Shown: positions 54,101 to 63,100 of the stretch, piece by piece
How the letters are laid out: each line of letters opens with the position of its first letter
Numbering within the stretch: the stretch's first letter is position 1
Assembly: GCA_905116865.2 (NCBI GenBank)
Contig: CAJHNH020004602.1
Location: 1,165,378-1,229,377 of the forward strand
Direction of reading: 5' to 3'
DNA: 64,000 bases
Source: Candidula unifasciata
Lineage: Eukaryota > Mollusca > Gastropoda > Stylommatophora > Geomitridae
Position numbers and translations under genes: made by a program
The notes under the pieces: generated by a model
Database searches by the model: none
What the model was told of the DNA's origin: nothing
Seen by the model: only the letters and a program-made list of their open reading frames with translations

Positions 54101-57100
54101 TCAGCCCAAAGGAAAAAATTGCAATTTGTTCCATTCTGTCCCGAGCACTTGTAGAACTGGCGACCTGGTACGTTTGCATGCAAGTAACACAATAAAAAAT
54201 GCACATCTTGTCCTTAATTAAACCCATCTCTTAAAAAACAGATTCATATTTTCTAGATATCTCCATTAATTTTTCACTTTTCTAAACATCTGCAGTATTT
54301 TTTCACTTGTTTTGTAATATCTGTTGTAAAAACATCCATCAAGTTTCCCACTTTTTCTTAATATCCCCAATAGCTCTCTGCTATCTTTCATCGCTGGACA
54401 TTTAAATAGTAATCCTATGGAGAAATGGGAAGCAGCAGGACTTCACAGATGCCAGGATACACAGTAGGAGGCCAGTGATGCCTTTCTTATTCCCCACACT
54501 CCTTTCATTGTCAACATATCCCGCACCTACCTAACGATAAGGTGACACCAATGTATACAATCAGAAAAACAAATCTTGCCACAACTTTGTCTTCATTTTC
54601 ATTCTAAAAATGACAGCTAAAGTGTATATTATACCCACTAACTGTTCAACCGAGCTGTGATATTCTTTCAGCAGACATATCTTCAGCAAAACTGGTTTGG
54701 TTCAGGTATGCTTTCCTAATTCAATCCAATGACTACCACACGCTTGGCTACTTTAATCGTACCAGCTGCAATCTCAACTCGGAGCTCACTATAACAGTAA
54801 AATGCAACCTTTGAGATCAATGTAGCCTGAAGCCATCTCCCGTTCATTTCTCTGTTTCTTTAAAGGAAACAACTATATAGTGCTCAGGGTAAATTCTGAC
54901 AAATTTTTTAAAATAGTTAATTCACAGTGTCAATGTCAGTTAATGTCAGTGATGCGCTAGGCAGATGTTTTTATCATGGAATATTTCTGGTATTATGAGT
55001 GAGTTTTTTCAGCGGAATTAGATTAGACTGATGACTTTGATAATTCTTATGAACTTCCATCATAAACATCGCTGAAACTGAAAGGACAGCATTTCAATTA
55101 TCAGCAGTGGCAGTCGCAGGTATGTATTTTATGTTACAGGAGTTTGTGCAGACTTTTTTTTGTGTGTGTATGTGCTTTATGTGTGTACTGTTAACTGTTA
55201 GATACGTCTGTTGGTGTAATTTTTGAACATTATGGCTCTGTAGCTTAGAGTTAACAAAAATCGTTTCACAACGCAGTCCTTGATGTTTACCAGGGTGCGC
55301 TTTCTATAATGGGTGGTTTGTGAAAATATCATTCTTGTGGCTTTCTGACAATTCAGTCAAATACTGTATTAGAAAATCTTGTCACAAAATGGCAAAGAGT
55401 CACTCAAATTGCAGAACTGTATTTCACAAATAGGCAGAGCTCTCCTCCAGGATTATCTTAAAAAAAAATAGAAAAATGATCAGTTTATTTTACTGTAAAA
55501 AGATATTTTGGCTGGTTTTTTCCCCACCAATCTACAGCCACATGATGATGATGTAAAGCAAGATTACGCAATTTGTGTACCTGAAATTCGTTCTCTATTC
55601 AAGTGGGTTAATCTCCATGCTCTCCACTAGACTACAGATATGGCCTGATCCCCAGAACCACCACTAGGAGACAGAGCAGGGTCTTGGTGACATCCGGTTC
55701 ACCGACTGGATGCCAGCAGGCAAGCTATGAGCTACTGACTACGCTTAAACCGAGGTGCTCTGCTAAGACAATGAACTCGTCACTACAACATTACATCTGC
55801 TCAGAACTATATTCTTCTGGTGTGGACATGGGTAACCACGACTCCCTTCTCTGTTTCTGAAACATTAATGAAGTTGATGCTGCTTATATAATTTCCTCTT
55901 GACTTAACGAATTATATGTCTTAACGGCCATCGACACTTAATAACACACGCACATTCATTTTTTTTTTTAAATAGTAACGACGGATAACTACATTGGTAG
56001 GGTAGTCAGGTTCCTGGAAATTAAGCCTAGAGCACAGCAGTGTTTAGACATGAGTCTGTTTGACCCTACCATGTATTGCAGACTGTATGGAACCAAAGTT
56101 TAAATGAAAACAGTGTTGAAAAACATGAATTCCACATACAACCTGTTAAGTCAGAATGGAACTCGGTCACTATCTGAGGAGACCCTGTAATATTATTTCT
56201 GCTTTCGATGTACATCTTTGTCTGTCTTCTTTTCTTGTTCAGTATTTATCATACATCAGACTAATCTCAGCACTCCACTTCTACGGACATGCTGCATAAT
56301 CGCACTCGCCTTTTCTTTAGGGTTATAAGTGTGACACTTGCAGCTCTCAGTATTTCAAGGTTTGTTTCTTGCTCTGTCCACAATATTCTTCTTCATTTTT
56401 TCAGAAACCACATCTACACACTTTATCCTCTGTCTAGTTGTGCTATCCAGATGATGCTTTCACAGGTACAATCGATTACCAAACTGTCCAGTGAGGAAGC
56501 TGCTCTCCCAGAAAATTAGCTTCAAGCTACTTGAATAACAATGCAAAATGCATCATGCCTGAGGACTCCAGCAAGAATATACACACTGCAGCTTGAATGC
56601 ATCCTCGTGTGGGTTTCGAGGTCCCATTTGGGGGAGGGGGAGACTAATTAGGGGAGTTTTCTTGGAAGTCGGAGTGCATCTGCCTGAGAGGCGAGAAACC
56701 AACAATCTACTTACAAATATATCAGATCTGTAAAATGGATGTGCATGCAAAACTCAAGTTCTTAAACAAGTCCAAGAGTTTACACCTGGCGAATGCTAAT
56801 AAGAAGAATGGCGACCTGTGTGAATGGAGTTAAGGAAAACAGTTTGCTCAGTACGGTCAGCATGTAAATGGGGTTAGAGACTTTGCTCCATAAGGACTGT
56901 CAAGAAGTGAAACAGCAGTGTATTAGACATAATTATACAAAGAAAAGAAAAAAAAAGATAAATCAAGAGAATGGAAAACACATAAACATAAGTACCTGTG
57001 TTAGGTCCCTCTTTCCTGACAGTCAGGATAACAGCATCATTGCCACAGCTACAAACTATCTCCTTGCCGGTACCCGAACTATTGCCAGTACCCGAACTAT

Positions 57101-60100
57101 TGCCAGCCCTTGAAATATTGCCAGTACCCGAACTATTGCCAGTACTCGAACTACTGCCAGCCCTTGGTACTGAAGGAGATGAGAACATATTTCTTCTACT
57201 ACTGTCCATTCGTGAATTTACAGAAGTCAAAGGGTACCTATTAGAGTTTGAAGCTCTAGGAAACTGAGAAGGCTGGGGATTGACCCTGGGACTGAAAGAT
57301 TGAGCCACACCCAGATTTTGAGGGATGTTCCAGCTTCCACCGGGAGCAACATTCTGTCGGGGATTCAGTGGTCTGACTTCACTGGGAAATCCTCTGTTAT
57401 GGCTCATTGCATCAGCAGCAGAAGTGTGAAAGTTTCTTGTAGAACTGGTTCCTGAAGAGTCTGCACCAGATAACTGTCCAGCACTGCCACCAGTATGGTT
57501 GGTTGTGTTACCACTACTACTGTTGCTGCCTCTACCAGCACTGTTACTTCTGGGACTAATGACAGTGATGTCTGTTCTTGGCACTGCAGCACCATGACCT
57601 GAATAAGAGAGATAAACAGTATTCACCTCCATGTCTTGGAATATGAGTTCATACTTCAAAGTAATAAACTATGCTATGTTATTTTGAGAAGAGAGGCACT
57701 GGAGAACATCATGATGAATGGAAAGATCAAAGGTTAACAGAAGAAGCTGAGATAGACCAACAGACAATGTTTGACGACTTGAAACAGGAGCATGGTTGAA
57801 ATACCAAGGGCTGAGATCTGTGGAGAGACGTGAGCGCCTGTGCCGCTGGGCAAGATGATGATGATGATGATCTATTATGTGTGCCTTCTTTGTATAAGTT
57901 TCTAATGGGAAATTACTGCTTTGGTTAAATGGTGATGTTAACTGGAGATCTGGAAGAGCAACTAGCAAGGGAAGAAAGTACAAGTGGCTGATCATATATT
58001 TCAACTGTGCCCTATCAGGTCATGGCTATAATCATATTTCTAAAATGATGTAACAACACATAGACTTTTACACTTAAAACAAAAAAAAAAAACAAAAAAA
58101 TACCTTGGCCAGAAAGTGGTCGAATCCTCAGAGTTTCATTTAACATCTCATCGCATCCAGCCACACAGCCAGTGAAACTAAGATATTAGAAAAGAAACAA
58201 AAAATGCAGAGTTTCAGTAAACTAACTCTTATTGTGAGAATACTTCCATGTTTGTGTAATTATCTTGGAATACACTGCAGACAGTTTCAGGTGTGCTGAG
58301 TGGGTATCTTAAGTCTAGAACACATATAGCAAATCCTTACATTCTTGTTGCGTGACAGACTGGGAGGGAACAAACTTTATTTTCAAAGGGTTACAAATTG
58401 GGCACACCATCCCGTCTTATATTCGGCCTTTCCAAGTACTCATCTTTCAAAGCACCATTACATGTTATCGATAATGCATGTTATGTCTACAAAAAAAATA
58501 TATATAATGAAAAAATACATACATACATCATATATTCACAATCATACATACTCAAAAAAATACACATACTCTCACATGCTCACACATACATACATATAGA
58601 TATACATACACACACATACACCCACATATACATACATACGTACATACATATATACATACATTCATACATACATATAAGAGACAGAGAGACAGACAGAAAT
58701 GTAGTGCTGGTGAATGATGACTGAAACAGACAGATCAAAGACACACCAGTAACTTGGAGGTCCATACAACAGACTGCCCCTTAAGCCACATGGTAGAAAA
58801 TCTACATGATGAAACATTTCTGAGACTTATGAGGTCATCATTATCATCAAGTGCCTTGCCGACTGGCATGGACTGTCAAGAATCTTGTCACATTGTCTTC
58901 CTCTCTCTTTCCAGTGGTCACAACATGGTCCAGTTTTTCTCTACCCAAAACAGGGCCAACAAGTGATGACTGTCTCCTTCTGCTTACAATAAGTTGTCTT
59001 TTGGCCCTCACCTCTTTCAAATCATCTGGAATACTCATTTTGGCTGCCTAGGAAATTTTTAGCATTCTTCTGCAAAACCTAACAAACTGTTTGGCTTGTT
59101 TGCTAATTAATTATGAGATAGAGTGAAATGTACTCTCTCTTTTATAATGTCACTGGAATAAAGAACTGCTGTAAATGTAGTCACTAGATGCTGCCACAGA
59201 GCTGTGATACTGCTGGGACTTGAAAACATACAGGTTGAAGCTTTATGAGATCTGGGGCCCGCTCTATTTCCCACTGATTCTTCAATCTTTAATTTGAGAA
59301 TTTTGTGATTCTAGAACACAGTCGTAGACCACAAGGTGACCAAGAAGACGACGGAGAGATAATGTCCAGACAGACCTACAAACACTTGGTGTCACGAACT
59401 GGTGAGAGAAGGCCAACCAGAGAGATGAGTGGAGGCAGGTGATATCTCCAGCAATGAACCTCAAGAATGCTTAGAATGTTGAAGAAGAAGAATACACTCA
59501 ATCAAAGTGCTTTTTTTCTCTCACAGTTTATACAAAGGCAGGCGACCAGAAATTTTAGGAATCTTAAACACAATCTCTGCTTTGTGGGATTAAGTGTTTG
59601 GTAATGCTTTCAGTAGATATATTTGAAACAAAAATGAATTAATTAAACACATTTTTTTTTAAAAAGAAAGAAAGGAAATAAACATACACATTGGACATTG
59701 ACACAGGAACATTTCCAGGTCTAAATGTGAACTGCAATTTCTTGACCGGCCCCGGCTGGCACTGGGAAGGAAAACAGTTTAGCTTCAATTTCAAACAATG
59801 ACACAGTTAAATCAAATTTTAACTGTCAATATTCTATTGGCTATTATGTTAAATATAGCTGTGATAATCCAACGGCTAGCAGGAGTGCCTATCAGTATGG
59901 TGTTCTTAGTTCTAAATTCCAACTAAGGGGGAATTTATATTTTTTTATAAAAATTTTTAAACAACAATGTCTCCCAGACCAAACCAGCCCAAACGCAGGT
60001 ACAGGAAATGTTCTTGGAAGGAAAAGTAGTTTATAAGATATTTTTACCACCCATCAAGTGTCTACTGGTGTACAAAAAATTATAGGGCTGATGCAATATG

Positions 60101-63100
60101 CCCAATAAGTCTCAAGATGTTGGTACAGGTTAATTACATGTTTACTGTTATGTTATATTTGTGGCGTCTGGTAAAGGTAATTTACATGTTTGCTGTTATG
60201 TAATAAATGTGGCGTCTAGTAAAGGTAATTTACATGTTATGTTATAAATGTGGCATCTAGTAAAGGTAATTTACATGTTTGCTGTTATGTTATAAATGTG
60301 GCATCTAGTAAAGGTAATTTACATGTTTGCTGTTATGTAATAAATGTGGCGTCTAGTAAAGGTAATTTACATGTTTGCTGTTATGTAATAAATGTGGCAT
60401 CTAGTAAAGGTAATTTACATGTTTGCTGTTATGTTATAAATGTGGCATCTAGTAAAGGTAATTTACATGTTTGCTGTTATGAAATAAATGTGGCATCTAG
60501 TAAAGGTAATTTACATGTTTGCTGTTATGTTATAAATGTGGCATCTAGTAAAGGTAACTTACATGTTTGCTGTAATGTAATAAATGTGGCGTCTAGTAAA
60601 GGTAACTTACATGTTTGCTGTTATGTAATAAATGTGGCATCTGGTAAAGGTAATTTACATGTTTGCTGTTATGTAATAAATGTGGCATCTAGTAAAGGTA
60701 ATTTACATGTTTGCTGTTATGTAATAAATGTGGCGTCTAGTAAAGGTAATTTACATGGTTGCTGTTACATATGTGGTGTCTTATAAAGCAACTGTGATAT
60801 GTGTATGAGTGTGCACATAAAAACACATCAATGCATACATATATACATACATACATAACACACATCCAAAAAGAGCCATGACAGTGCATTGGCTAGTTCA
60901 CATGCTGCTGGCTCAGAGGTCATTTGTCTGACTTGTTTAAAGGCAGATTTTTAAAACTGGCCTTGGGTCTCAGGTTGAACAAGGGTAACGGTAACAAAAT
61001 ATGGAAGGTAAGGGCGGTCAGCATGACATTGAAATGACCTACAGAAAGTCAACTGGTATATTAAAAAACAAAGGATCAATCCTCCTCATGTGACCTCTTG
61101 TGAAACAAATCAACCACATTCTCTACAAGTGTCCTGCATTCTCAAATTTAAAAGAAAGTTACTATAGCCCTCTCCAACAGGTTACCAGCAATGACAAAGT
61201 CTACAGGTTCCTGGACCAGGCTTCATGTACCTACATATCAATATCATTTGGTTGCCAAGTGTAGACAAGTCACTAGGATTAGGATCAACATTAAAAGATG
61301 GAACACAAAGGAACTTAACAATCTGGCAAATGTAATCCAACACTATATTTCTTTTATTTAACATGAGAAATCTCTGAAAGCTTAGAACATGTGGGATACT
61401 ATAGGTACTACTTACAATATGGCAAGGCTCATCTGTGACATGGGCTTGCACAACAAAATCTGGCAGCCAAATGCTGGCTTTGCAGTTTGGATATCCAGAA
61501 CACCCGATGTAAAATCTGTGAATCAACAGAATACGGCCACACAAAAATTTTAATATTCTCTCACACACACAGAGGAGGGAAGGAGACAGAGAAATAGGTT
61601 GAGAGGGAGAAGGAGAGAGAGGCGTACATTACACATACATACACATAGAGACAGAGAGAAAATTATGGAGAAAGGCATTATTATACATTCAAGTATACAG
61701 AAAGAGAAGAATGAGCCAACCAGTTACTTAGAAAAGAGTAATTCCACAGCAGACAATGCCAGAGAAGTATAACTAGCAGGTGATAGATCAGTATGTCAAC
61801 AGCTTAAATATTGGCCCCACCCATCAATGTTCAGGTAACATGGATACAATTACAGCTGAACTCATACTTCATGCACGTTCAAGGTGTCAGAGATATTGGG
61901 AACTTATTTAGCAAACCAAAAACACACCAAGAAAAACTTTGTGACATTCAAAAGGGCTGAATGAAATAATGTTCACCCACAGCATATGAAAACAGCGCAT
62001 CTATTCAAGGTTTAAAATATTTTGTTTAAAAAAGAACATACACTCAAAACATAAAGATTAAAGAATTAATAAACATCCAACCAACCCTTTTCCATCTTTT
62101 TTTGTTCGGAGTGTCATTGGATTTCCACATCTAGGACAAGTCATCACCACGCTCGGGATGTTATCTGTCTCCCCTGTAAGAGGATAGAGATAGTTAACAT
62201 TTTAAAAATTCTGTGTGTGGTTTCGAGGCCTCATTTTGGGGGGGGAGGGGGGGGGGGGGACAGAATGATCCACTGCACCTTACCATCATGTTGTAAAACT
62301 TAATTAGGGTTTTGCTGAAAAAAGATGTGTAGGGCCAAAATACGTTGATATCAGCCTAAATGTTAACCACAATCTTCTCAGAGCAAACACAAAAGAAAAA
62401 CAATCTATTTAAAATGACCCGTATTGGAAAATGTGAAAACTTACTAGCAAAGAAGTGTACTGAATTGTCCAAAGACGACAAAAGTATCTCCATTTTAAAG
62501 TCATATGTTAATCTTTAGAATAGTTTTAGATTACCAAAGCAACATGATAGCTCACTGCAAAGTAGTGGTATTAAAATACTGATTTAACTCTTTGGAGACA
62601 ACCAGGCTGAACTATAGGCAACTACTACATGTGTTCATGAAAGCCTAAAAGGAACAAAACACAAGACTCATTTGATTCAGTATCTTCGTAATGTGGGGAT
62701 CAATTGCTAACCTTCAGCTGACGTTAGTCACCCTTTGAGGTTGTTAATCCCTGAAAAGGCCGCTAAAACAATTTCTTCGCTGTCACAATGCTTCGTTCTT
62801 CTGTTGATTTACCATAGGAGTTTCAAGTCTCTGTCCTATTTTTGTGTTAGATCTCTTACTTCCCAATGCATTCTATCTTCTTCTTCTTCTTCTTCAGCAT
62901 TCCGAGCCCTTGAGGTTCATTGCTGCAGATATCACCCGCCTCCATTCCTTTCTCTGGTTGGCCTTTTATTTCCAGTTGGTGACACCAAGTGTTTGCAGGT
63001 CTGTCTGGATATTTTCTCTCCATCGTCTTCTTGGTCTGCCTCGTGGTCTACGACTATTCATCTCCCTCATGTATACAGTTTTTACTTCTCTGTCATCTGA

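Noticed and set aside
60250..60786. 178-residue plus-strand repeat protein
   Set aside because: The unit length of 48 is a multiple of three and the array lies in a TOP3A intron. There is no start context, domain or homologue.
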